Shown here piece by piece: positions 49,463 to 59,645 of a stretch of DNA of 64,000 nucleotides. The position numbers and the translations under genes were made by a program. How positions within the stretch are numbered: the stretch's first letter is position 1; every line of letters begins with the position of its first letter. Source of the stretch: Gymnothorax reevesii. Its lineage: Eukaryota; Chordata; Actinopteri; Anguilliformes; Muraenidae. Where the stretch lies: contig CM056588.1 in the NCBI GenBank assembly GCA_029721435.1, positions 41,663,930 through 41,727,929 on the forward strand, written 5' to 3'. The notes beneath the pieces were generated by a model. It did not search any database and had not been told where the DNA came from. It worked only from the letters and a program-made list of their open reading frames with translations.

Positions 49463-50015
49463 GGTCGTGTCCGAAATCACTCACGGAGACATTCACTATT
49501 CCCTACTCACTATAAAGGGAGTCACTATGTAGGTGACTTTCAAGTGAACTCACTGACAGAGGGAAGACACCCTTTCGGACACTACCTGGCTCGTTTTGTC
49601 GCAGCTGTTAATAGCATCATTGCTGTCGCAGAATTAAATCGTTCTTGCTTTTTGTCCTCAAACTCATAATTATTCGTTTTAATAGCACCTAAATGTCCGT
49701 TTATATTCTGCGCTGCTTGGTTCCCGGAAAGAAAGAAAAAAGAAAAAGAAAAAACATTTTCGCGCCTGACGCTAATAAATGTCTCGTGCCTGTTTTCAAA
49801 CTCCGTTGACTAAACGCAGCTCTTTCGGAGATTTTCGGTTTGTGTGCAGTGGATGATGGGATGTATAGCTGGGTTGGTGACCATCGGATGTTCACTACAT
49901 TTCGCGGTAGATTGTGGGATGTAGTGAGTTCACTATATAGGGGACAAACATTCTTACAAACAATTCGTACAGCCCTACAAAATAAGTGAGTGGTGAGTGA
50001 TTTCGGACACAGCCC
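49463..50015. mobile_element. hAT-type MITE, ~553 bp
   Basis: The left end GGTCGTGTCCGAAATCACTC and the right end (complement of GGGCTGTGTCCGAAATCACT) are inverted repeats, followed inward by CACTATTCCCTACTCACTAT-type words on both sides. GGGCTGTGTCCGAAATC ends are well known in fish hAT-like non-autonomous elements. The interior has no transposase. A target duplication is not evident. The right end lies 5 bases from the flanking TTA of the next MITE. Confidence 0.75.
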
Positions 50016-50023
50016 ATGTCTTA

Positions 50024-50171
50024 AGCTGCTTTCACATCGGACGCGAAACGAATTTTTTGCACGATAGAGATTACATTCAAGGTCAATGCGAATACACGCA
50101 AAACGCCGCATTGACTTTGAATGTAACCTGTCGTGCGAAAAATTCATTTCGCGTCCAGTGTGAAAGCAGCT
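50024..50171. mobile_element. PIF/Harbinger-type MITE, 148 bp (copy 2)
   Basis: The ends AGCTGCTTTCACATCGGACG and the complement of AGCTGCTTTCACACTGGACG are flanked by TTA on both sides (50021-50023 and 50172-50174). The arms and interior match the 48781 copy (GCGAAACGAATTTTTTGCAC, GTCGTGCGAAAAATTCATTT). Differences in the loop show the two copies inserted independently rather than by local duplication. Confidence 0.92.
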
Positions 50172-50214
50172 TTAGGCTAGAAATCTTACAAGACAGTTTT
50201 CAGGGATGGACAAG

Positions 50215-50343
50215 ATAAGTAAGGGATAATTAACGAGAAGGTGTGCATTCCACGGTTTTAATGCACGACGCGGAGGCAGGTTGCCTCCGCGAAGTGCATT
50301 AAAACCATGGAATGCTCACCTTCGAGTTGATTATCCCGCTTAT
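50215..50343. repeat. 129-bp near-perfect hairpin
   Basis: Arms of about 56 bases: ATAAGTAAGGGATAATTAAC, AAGGTGTGCATTCCACGG and TTTTAATGCAC on the left, with the complementary words on the right. The inner stem CGCGGAGGCA/TGCCTCCGCG gives a tiny loop. One half-arm (TTCCACGGTTTTAATGCAT) recurs at 51063-51081. An ATACCATGGTC word just outside the hairpin (50341) has an inverted partner at 51117 (GACCATGGTAT). Together these mark a possible ~0.9-kb fold-back element, 50215-51130, with no coding capacity. Confidence 0.8.
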
Positions 50344-51130
50344 ACCATGGTCAGTTGCCAGCAGTATCAACTCGCAGCATTCAGAATTTTTTGGTGAAAG
50401 TTTTGCATTTGCACTAAAAAAAAAACGAGCTGGTAATCATTAAACAGGCGCTGCGCCTTCTCATACCCAATAGCCTACTATAGGCCAAGTTAAATTGAAC
50501 CAGCTATCTTAGTTCATCTAACGTTGATGGAGAAAGTTTTTTTTGCACACGCTTACATCCGTTTACCACTTGATTTGATAACGGATTCCATCTGAAATGG
50601 AGATTATGCATAACGCAACATTATGTGCGATTATGCAGACTGTAAGTTAGCTAACTTGCTACCCACGATTACAATGAACTATGACGGTTTCCGCAGTCAG
50701 CGAGCTGAAATCAGTCTGCTGGCACAGCATGTTGCTAACGAATGGTCAGCAGTTGCTGACACATGAATTGGACACGTTAGCTTCCTTTGTAACCGTACAC
50801 AATTACAATCGTTTAATGAATAAAGCCTGATTACTTCGCTGCTATGATATTTCCGGTCATTATTGCTTGAGTACTTATAGTTAACAGCCCCGCAGGACGC
50901 AACTTATGTGACGCCGCAGCCGCTAAATTCACTGGAAAAAAATGAGCAGCTAGGTTAACGTTGTACCCAGTCAAATACCAGCTCTATCGTTGCTATGGTT
51001 ACAAGTTGGCTTGTGGATGAATTTCGAATGGTGAAACGACCGTAGCCGAACTACCTGTGCGGTTCCACGGTTTTAATGCATACCTGCCAGCCAATCAGAA
51101 AAAAGTATTCACCCAGACCATGGTATAACT
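50344..51130. mobile_element. Probable interior and right end of a non-autonomous fold-back element
   Basis: Bounded by the inverted words TTATACCATGGTC (50339-50351) and GACCATGGTATAA (51117-51129). Near the right end it carries the ~19-base word shared with the adjacent hairpin. No protein was recognised in any frame. The class is unknown, and it may equally be two neighbouring repeats. Confidence 0.45.
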
Positions 51131-54100
51131 ATTTATATATAATTGCATCATACATTATTATAGTCATTTATATAGCAGCATCAAATAATTTAAGCGTCTT
51201 TCAGACAATTTTTGTACCCAGCTTGCATCCAAACAGAGGTACTCCATTACCTTCCTGTTGGGCCTTGATTTTTCTGTTAATTTTATGTCAACTGAGGCCT
51301 GGTGAGCAAAGGCGAATCTCCAATGGATTAATACCATCTGTAATAATTTTGTGTCTGCTGGGCTGATACCATCCTTAGTTGTTTGATCTGTTGAACATGT
51401 TCACCTGTTTCCATTGGACTCATGTCACCTGATTCAATTTCTAATATGAGATGTGATCAATTTCGACTTAATGCTCATGAACTCTGATAGTTAGACGCAC
51501 AGTTTCAGTTTATTGTCTAGTCAAGCAGTTACAGCTTCTTAGATTAGTAGATTAATTTCTTGAGTTGATCTATTCCCTCTGGGCTCCCATTGTCTACAGC
51601 TGTTTGACTCATTCAGGTCTGAGTTCATCAGGCAGATTCTACTGGAATTGATTTGACTCATAGTTTGAATCAATCAGATTATATTGACTTTGCACCATCT
51701 CTGAATGTTTCATTTATTGAATGGGTTGTTTTGGCATTGATACTTTCACTTAGTATTCATCAGTGGCTGTACAGTCTGAAGCATACAGATTTAATACCCA
51801 AGCGTGAAGACTGAAAAGGCCAATGAGGCCACAGTGCAGCAGGGGGTTTATTTCTGGTTTTAACCAGATCATGAGGAAACGGACACATTCCCTCCTCTTT
51901 CCTTCCAGTCTCCATGCCCCCTCCCCTCCCTAAACTTCCTTTGGAATGCTTTCCCGAAATCTGCAGATGGCAGGCCGGTGCTGAACTGCAGGTGAACCCC
52001 TGAAAAAAGCCAAGCAGCTGACGGACTCTGTCCTTTTGTTTTTTGAAAGAGGAGAGTAGGACATTCTGACCTTCTTTCCTATTTTTTTGCTTCGGTCAGG
52101 TAGAAAAACACAGGGGGCAAGAAATCTTCAGCCTGGGGACCAGTAATTCTGAGTCTCAAAGTCTCAGGGACCTGCACTCTTTGTTTGGTCAACAATATTG
52201 TAGATTTCATTATGACTCACTGTAGCTGCAGGGGATCGGTGGCTGTGTTAGTTGGAACCAGCATTGTCCATAGTCTGTTGTTTGTGAACTGTGGAAATAA
52301 ACAAGGGACCAGAGCTGAGAAAGTGCTATTGCAGGGGATGAAACCACCATCCAAATGGTGGAAGGTGCACTATAGCTCAGAGTCATTCATATTGCAATCT
52401 TTCAAGAAATAAAAAGCAATAAAAAGTTGACCAATCAGGGACCAATTCACCCGGGAGCAATGGGGGAATGGGGGGGGGGGGGACTTGCTCGAAGGCCCAA
52501 CAGCTGCAGTCATCTTGTTATAGCCACACTGGGGCTTAAACTGGGGCATATAGCCCCAGCAGACAGTACTACGCGCCTTGCCTCACCTTGTCTTCCGTCT
52601 GAAAAACATTCCCAGTCTCTGCATACTGTAGCACATCCAAGTGGCCCTCCTCTCTCCAAAATCAAACTGTCAGATTGTGGATGTGGAAGGGCACTGAGGT
52701 TTTTAAAGTACACATGCTGTGCTGTCCTGTACTGTACTGCCCGTACCCACCCGTCAGGGACCAGAAACATACCACACAGTACACACACCACACTACCATT
52801 GGCATGGCACTTGACCACTATTCAGGTTAAGCTACACCAACATAGCTGGCAACCTCACACCTGCAGCCAAAACCATGGTAACCATGTCTCCACCAGGGAG
52901 CACTTCAACGTCTTAACCCTGGATCAGAATGCCTAACCAGACTACTAATAGGAGCCCCAAAACAGGATTTTGATTCCGAAAAAGGAACCCTAAAATGGAT
53001 TCCAAAGCAAAAACAATAAAGAAAGCAAGACCAAAGACGATATAGTTTGACATTTGCTTTTGAGTTTAAGCGAAGGCTTAGGCCAGCTGGGAACCTACAT
53101 TGCGATTTAAAGATGACAATCACGGAATTGCTATTCAACTGCTCATAAAGTAAGCTGTTGGCAAAACTATCCAATTATTGCACAAGTTTAAAATCCCTAG
53201 CCTGGAGGACCCACAGTGCCAGTTGATTTATGTTGCCTTCCCACACTTGATCATTGAAGCCATTATTGAAAGGGGAGGACTGAGATTGTCACTCCTGGAC
53301 TGCAGAATACTCAGCTGATGAGTAGCTCATCAGTCAGCTAAAGCCAGCCAGAAGTGTGAAAAACAAAGCTTAAACCAGTTTCAATCAGTGCCACACTGAT
53401 GAATGAGGGCAGTCACGCCGAAATTGAGAGCGGAGCCAAAATGCCCCGCCTTGAGATGTTGAGCCCTAGAGAGGAAGCAGGTGAGGGCAAGGTGAGACAG
53501 CGACTGGGACAAACAGGGAAACAGGAAGTTCGTTTGATGCGAGCAGGAAGTGAGTGAGTCTGGAGGAACGAGGTGGGTCAAACATTCTTCAGCACAGGAA
53601 GAGATTTACCTGCACACCAGGCATATGCGCACATTCACATTCAAACAGATACACGCATACGCTCAACACTTTCATGGTCCTCTCCAAATAAAGTGATCAG
53701 CTCACTGACTGCAGATTTGTCTTTCCTGGATGTGTCATCCAAACATGTCAACAGCTCTTGCAGGCCATTCAGACAAAGGGCATTACTGCTCAGGTGAAAT
53801 GAAAGTTTTTATAGTGTGATTCTTCACAAAGAATTATTCACCCTCCAAACCTGCCAAAAAGATTGACAGTCCTGCCAGTGACATTAAAGAAGTCAAGGAT
53901 ACAGCAGAAAAATAGGAAACACAAGAGACAATATGGCAACCAGGGCCAACCATAAATCCGTCACCATCACAGCCAAGAAAAGTCCCTGAACATTATGTGA
54001 GAGTCAGGTCCTTGTTGGGTCATTGAAATTTTTCCTGCCCCCCCTGAAAAAAAAGTCTTGGAGTGAGAAGTGTTCTTGACACTACCAATTGGTTTTAATC

Positions 54101-54195
54101 GGCTGAGCAGTTAAATACTCTAGTCCGCCGGACGACCAGAGTGAATACGATCATACTCCAGAGGCTCAGCCAGCATTGAGCATAAAACATCTATA
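51131..54195. other. Unique sequence with SINE-like trace; no gene recognised
   Basis: No gene was recognised. 52465-52625 is related to 55330-55450 and may be a decayed tRNA-derived SINE (separate entry). A G12 run lies at 52471-52482. The frames at 52427-52936 and 52510-52818 oppose each other across that repeat and are unsupported. 51360-51800 contains loosely repeated TTGA/GATTCAATT words without a clear period. Confidence 0.4.
52465..52625 (-). repeat. Decayed SINE-like repeat (copy 1)
   Basis: About 50 bases around 52548-52605 (AGCCCCAGCAGACAGTAC, GCCTTGCCTCACCTTGTCTT) align with 55378-55430 at roughly two-thirds identity by eye. On the minus strand this block resembles a tRNA head. 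Pol III boxes are poorly preserved here. Confidence 0.4.
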
Positions 54196-54892
54196 AACAA
54201 CAACAAATCAACAATGACCAGCAACAATTCAGACATAACCAGCCACAGACCAGCTATGACCAGCAACAAACCAGCTACGACCAGCAACAAACTAGCTATG
54301 ACAAGCCACAAATCAGATAAGACCAACAATAAACCAACTTTGACCAGCAACAACCAGCAACAAACAAGCAGCGATCAGCGAAAAACCTGCAAGGGACAGC
54401 AACAATCCGATAATGACCAGCAACAATCAAGCAATGACCAGTAACAAACTAGGAATGTGTACTGACAAACCAGCTACAACCAACAACAAACCAGATATGA
54501 CCAGCAACAGACCAGCTATGGTCAGGAACAAACCTGTAACAAATCTGCCACGGCTGGCATCAAACAAGCAATGACCAGCACCAAACTAACCAAGACCAGC
54601 AACAAACCAGCGATCACCGGCAACAAAGCAGCCTCAAGTCAGTTATGATGAGCAACAAACCAGGAAAGACCACAAACTGATCAGTTAAAACCAGCAACAA
54701 ACCTGCTAAGACTAGCAACAAACCAGTATTGACCAGCTACAAACCTCCAGCAATGACCAGCTACAAACCTAATAGGACTACCAAAAAATCACCTACTACC
54801 AGCAGCAAACCAGATATGACCAGCAGCAGACCAGATTTGGCCAGTAACATTCCAGCTATGACCAGCAACAAACCAGCTATGATAAGCAACTG
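54196..54892. repeat. 21-bp minisatellite, about 33 units
   Basis: Head-to-tail variants of ACCAGCAACAAACCAGCTAT G. The 21-base period keeps reading frames open on both strands, giving a seven-residue periodic peptide MTSNKPA on the plus strand (54214-54444 and 54729-55037) and a leucine/valine-rich periodic frame on the minus strand (54120-54353). Units are diverged and several frames are interrupted, so I do not call a protein. Confidence 0.92.
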
Positions 54893-56889
54893 GTACTACA
54901 AGTGTTGGGAATCTGATTTATGGTCCTCATGTACACAGTCTTGGTTCACAGTAACCAAAATAACAATACCAGCAGTGATCACACCAAGGAGCACAGTCAA
55001 AGCCTCTGTAAATACAAATGACAATACTGACAGCTGAAATAACACACACATACACTGCCCAACCCTCCACTCACACACACAATAATTGTCCTCACATTTA
55101 TTCACTCTGTCCATTATGAAATAATTAAACCCCATCTTGCCACTTAGTGGTTAAAGAGCGTCACAACCTTGACAAAATACTTACCATATTAGCAACTCCA
55201 TATCAGCCAATAAGGGGGGTTTTTGAAACTGCAGGAGGTCAGTAGCCATGTTGACAGGGAGAGAGAAGGTCTACGGACTGGTATTTGTGTACCATGAAAT
55301 GGTACGACATGAGAAATTTCGACTGCAGGAGATCAAACCGCCATATGCATGGCAGGAATTGAATCAAGGCTCAGTGGCCCCACCGACAGCGCTAACACAT
55401 CTCGCCTCACCGTGCCTTCCATGCCAAAAATGTTTCATTTGCTGCACAGTGAACCTGTCAGGTGGTGGTTTCTGAAGGAAGCTGCGGCTTGAAATTTACA
55501 CACATCACACTGGCCAAGGTGTAATTGTGTGTATTAGAACAAATTAGAACACTGCTGTTATTGAACATTTTTGTTCACTGTCAGCAATGGAATTCATCCA
55601 ACAGGAACAATCCATCTTGAAGGAATTAAAACTGAACTGAACTCATGCACTATTCGGCAGAATTTGGGTTTCATGGCCTCAGGTATAATCAAATCTGTTA
55701 GAACGTTAGTAGTATAGCTTTAACATGCTAGCAGTGTTAGCATCTGCTGATAAAGCACTGGATACTGGGAAGCTGAAAAGCATTGTTGTCAGATTTTTTC
55801 AATAGTGGCCACATCTGCATGAAAATGATATACAAAAAAATATACATCAGAAAGTACGTTTGAAAAGTAGCAGTCTGATGTTCAATGACTGGCAATCCTT
55901 TCCCTCCAATCTAAACCCCACCCCACCCAAAAAAAAAAAAAGATTACAGGGCAGCAGGCATCCAACAGTCAATTTTTAGTCATCCTAGGAGGTGTCTATG
56001 TCTCTTAAAAACATTTCTACTAATAGAACAAAAGGTGAAATCTAAGCAGCCTTTATGGTAATTATCTGAGGGACTGGAGCTGTGGTTTGAAATGGCATTA
56101 TTTTGGGATGGTAATATATTGGGGAGCACGTCTGCAATGGGGATAAGGCCAGCGGTCTCCTGGTTCCATTTTCCACCTATCAGGTCGCCGTTTGGCTAGC
56201 GTCCACTCACCGTAGGTATAAATGAGCCTGTCACTCAGTACACCTTCACATAAATGTCTGCATGCAAAAATGCACTGCAGCCACTGACAGTACAACTTTG
56301 GACAAGCATGTGCGCCCACACACACTCACATGCACATTCACACGTACACACACACACACGCACACCTGTGGAAGCATTCATGTGAAAGCAGCTGGGATCT
56401 AAACTGGCTTAAGATGTGCTTTGGACACTTTTAGCTGTTATTGCTGGGCTGTTTCGGATTTGGTCCCAGTCTGGTCGTAACTCCTCAAGTTTGAAGAGTG
56501 TTCTGGTGGTCAAATGGGTGGGCTGGCTGGCGAAGAGCAGCTTGACCTGCTAGAACAGCTGAAAATGTGCAAGTTGAACCAGCTTGACCAGTTTAGGCTG
56601 GCTTAAACTAGCATTTTATGTGGGGACAGGCTGTCTGTGTGACTCAGTGCATAAATAGCAGTGGAATGGTGAAAAACACTGAGCAATGGAAGTTTCTTTT
56701 GTGAGCAACATCGTCCATGCCCCCCTAAAACTGTACCCCGCGCCTCCACACTCCTTCTCCCTACAGGTTCCATTACACTTACCAGAAGTGAAGATTATAT
56801 AAAGAGAGCACAGAAGACAGTGTTCTGAAGCTGTCTGAAGGGGCTGTCAGAAGATTGGTTCATCCATGATTCACTGGATCACAAGCGAG
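54893..56889. other. Unique sequence with minor repeats; no gene recognised
   Basis: Contains a decayed SINE-like segment (about 55330-55450), an A12 run at 55929-55940, and an AC-rich stretch at 56312-56363. Around 56515-56625 there are short direct and inverted AGCTTGACC / GGCTGGC words of a kind common in fish repeats. No gene or RNA was recognised. Confidence 0.45.
55330..55450 (-). repeat. Decayed SINE-like repeat (copy 2)
   Basis: Minus-strand reading gives GTGTTAGCGCTGTCGG (A-box-like) followed about 30 bases later by TTGATTCAATTCC (B-box-like, norm GGTTCGAATCC). The block also matches 52548-52605. tRNA derivation is an inference from these two words. Confidence 0.4.
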
Positions 56890-57472
56890 CTGCCAGTCAT
56901 TTTCGCTCAAATAGCTCAGGCAAGTGTTACGTAAAGTTCAATGAACAAACTTCAGGAGATATAAGAAGAGATGCAAAAACTTGACAAACTTTTATTTGAA
57001 CAGGGAGTTCCAGAGTGAAAACTACTGTGAAGCTGAATCAAGAGGCTCTGATCATAAACCATCAATTCATTATCCATCCTGCTAATTCCTGGTCAGGGTC
57101 ACTGCTGCTTATCCCAGCATCCAATGGCAAAGAGACAAGAACAACTCAGGAAAGGCTGTCAATCCACCACAAGACACATGGTTCGTGGTTCTCCTCTGAA
57201 ACATGCGCCTGTCAGTCGCCACTGCTTTTACAACAGTAGATTAAAAACTCACATATATAGAGCGAGGGCAGAGGAAACTTAAACATATGCCTGCAAAAAA
57301 TGCTATTGATGAATGCCCGGATGGCTAGCAGGAGGTGCTAGAGCAATGAGCTGTACTAACACAAGCCAACTGTATCCCTCCCACATCCCGGAGCAACACA
57401 GAACCAATTTTGCCGTGTTCTCACAAGGGTGCTGGCCACAGTCAGCACTGGAATGATGCGGGATTCGACCCA
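56890..57472. repeat. 583-bp tandem duplication, unit 1
   Basis: Begins CTGCCAGTCATTTTCGCTCA and is followed immediately by a second copy (57473-58055). Compared by eye the units differ at only two positions: C/T at 57115 versus 57698, and T/C near 57456 versus 58039. The unit contains, in order, a stretch resembling a fish interspersed-repeat tail (ATCCATCCTGCTAATTCCTG, GTCAGGGTCACTGC) and the minus-strand body of the SINE-like family also present at 34375-34810. The identical 74-codon frames at 57015-57239 and 57598-57822 are artefacts of the duplication. Confidence 0.97.
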
Positions 57473-58055
57473 CTGCCAGTCATTTTCGCTCAAATAGCTC
57501 AGGCAAGTGTTACGTAAAGTTCAATGAACAAACTTCAGGAGATATAAGAAGAGATGCAAAAACTTGACAAACTTTTATTTGAACAGGGAGTTCCAGAGTG
57601 AAAACTACTGTGAAGCTGAATCAAGAGGCTCTGATCATAAACCATCAATTCATTATCCATCCTGCTAATTCCTGGTCAGGGTCACTGCTGCTTATTCCAG
57701 CATCCAATGGCAAAGAGACAAGAACAACTCAGGAAAGGCTGTCAATCCACCACAAGACACATGGTTCGTGGTTCTCCTCTGAAACATGCGCCTGTCAGTC
57801 GCCACTGCTTTTACAACAGTAGATTAAAAACTCACATATATAGAGCGAGGGCAGAGGAAACTTAAACATATGCCTGCAAAAAATGCTATTGATGAATGCC
57901 CGGATGGCTAGCAGGAGGTGCTAGAGCAATGAGCTGTACTAACACAAGCCAACTGTATCCCTCCCACATCCCGGAGCAACACAGAACCAATTTTGCCGTG
58001 TTCTCACAAGGGTGCTGGCCACAGTCAGCACTGGAATGACGCGGGATTCGACCCA
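57473..58055. repeat. 583-bp tandem duplication, unit 2
   Basis: Second unit, joined directly to the first. Only this unit continues rightwards (to about 58085) into the head of the SINE-like repeat; unit 1 stops at the junction CACTGCC. The breakpoint therefore lies inside the SINE-like head, and the 7-base word CTGCCAG/CTGCCGT near the boundaries may have served as microhomology. Confidence 0.97.
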
Positions 58056-58085
58056 CTGCCGTGGCGGTCACTGCACCCGAAAAAT
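57763..58085 (-). mobile_element. tRNA-derived SINE-like copy with B-box-like head
   Basis: The minus strand from 58085 reads GTGCAGTGACCGCCACGG, then GTGGGTCGAATCCCGC (B-box-like), then a body with CTCCTGCTAGCCATCCGGGC and ATGTTTCAGAGGAGAACC. These body words resemble a widespread teleost tRNA-SINE and match 34375-34810. The head-less duplicate of the body is at 57180-57472. Confidence 0.6.
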
Positions 58086-58744
58086 GGCACCTTTATCGAA
58101 TGAGCAAAGCCAGGACACGCCCAAAATTTTTAAAAATTTCAAAATATTGTAAAAAGGTTTTTACGCTGAGAGGATTTGGAAAAGTTGGTGTATTGATAAT
58201 AGGTAAATGTGATTAAATGATTAACATAAATTAACTTGACATCATTCAAGCTTCTGCTCAGTTGCAGAGATGAAAAAACTCTACTGTGGTGGTGTTTGGC
58301 CCCCGACTGGAGAATTAGCATCAGCAACGGCTTATCTCTTCGTACCAACTCCAAATATTCGCATAGCAGAAGTAGATGGCAATGCTCATAATGTTCCATT
58401 TTTCTGAAACCGATTTTCCATAAATTTAGGTAAAATAAGCTACATATTTGAATGAAAACCTGACTAACGAGACTTTTGGAATAATGTTTCTAGAGCATCT
58501 TGAGAGCTGTTACTCACTCGCACCAGTGTGGTTGGCCCTAGCATAGGTCAAAGAGAATTATCCATTCAAGTAATAAGTAATTTTAACATGAAAGAACTGA
58601 GTCAGTTTGTGAATTGCAATTAAAAAACAGAATTATGACATTTGTAAATTTTTTTTAAAATTTAAAACGGTAATATAACATATTTTACATTTCACCTTAT
58701 CAACTGCATTGATTTTTTCAAGTATTCACTAATTCCAAATTTAA
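58086..58744. other. AT-rich sequence; no gene recognised
   Basis: Low-complexity AT-rich DNA, especially 58600-58740, which may be the eroded terminal part of the Tc1-like fragment that follows. The minus-strand frame 58139-58399 has no domain. Confidence 0.4.
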
Positions 58745-59060
58745 AGCCTGCAACGCGTTCCAAAACAGTTGGGACAGGGGATTGGAAAGACTGAAAAAGC
58801 TGTGGAATCTTCAGAAAAACACCTGTCTGGAACGATCAACAGGTAAACCGATGAATAAGGCAAGAGGCTATTGGGTATAAAATGCACAGTCAAAAAAAGC
58901 ATGATTGTTTACCAGCAAGCAGATCTGACTTTTGGCTACTTTGCCAAATGCTTCCTGAGCAAATAGTGAACAGTTTAAGAACACGTTTCTCACAAATGCA
59001 TGGAATTTAGGAATCTCACCATCGATAATCCAGCGAGACTTGAGCATTCTCCATGCTTAA
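58745..59060 (+). mobile_element. Tc1-like element, 5' fragment
   Basis: GCAACGCGTTCCAAAACAGT TGGGACAGGGG at 58751-58781 matches the subterminal region of a common teleost Tc1-like family. The following sequence includes the untranslated leader and the start of the transposase: plus-strand residues EQIVNSLRTRFSQMHGI, then a frame-shifted version of the helix-turn-helix segment. Homology is lost near 59060, so the catalytic domain is missing. Confidence 0.7.
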
Positions 59061-59398
59061 AAGTGGCCGAATTCTAATATCAGATGCGCTTGACCTTCGA
59101 ACATTCAGATGTCTATAATATTTATATAGTCAATGATTGAACCCTTGAAAGGTCCTGAAGAGGAATTATTTTTGTAAATATCTGCTGTAATAATGAGTAG
59201 CATGTAAAGAATGTAAGTTGTTGAAGTCGTTCTGTGAAACAGCACCCAGTAAATTCCTAAACTGAATTGTAATTCCTGTGAAGTTTAATGTTTCAGATCA
59301 AATGAACTGCTGACCCACAAAAGTCAATTTTGGGGTGGATCTGAATGAAAATCAGACAAAACAGACATAATAAAAATGAAGCACGAATGCTTTGTTTA

Positions 59399-59645
59399 AA
59401 GGTCCCCAATAAGTCACCAGGTACACAGCCAATTTCAAGAAATTTTGAATCTTTTCTTCTTGATATCACAAGAGGGAGTGACCACCCAGAAAACTGTAGG
59501 GACTGGTTAACTGGTTGGCTGAAGTTAATCAGCCCTTCTTGCCTGAGGATGGTCACTCTTCCAAGTGATGACAGCAAAGGACAGAGTTTGAAATGGTTGA
59601 CACAGCTAATTGCCTGTGCACCTGGTTACAATATGAGAGGATTTT
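59399..59645. mobile_element. MITE, copy 2 of the 3535 family
   Basis: The left end AAGGTCCCCAATAAGTCACC AGGTACACAGC and the right part ACAGCTAATTGCCTGTGCAC CTGGTTACAATA match the 3535-3788 element, as do interior words (TTGATATCACA, GGGAGTGACCA). The left TA flank (59397-59398) is kept; the extreme right end is eroded. Confidence 0.8.

Noticed and set aside
57015..57822. Two identical 74-codon ORFs as a duplicated gene
   Set aside because: Identity comes from the recent 583-bp duplication of repeat-derived DNA. The frame has no domain and overlaps SINE-like and interspersed-repeat sequence.
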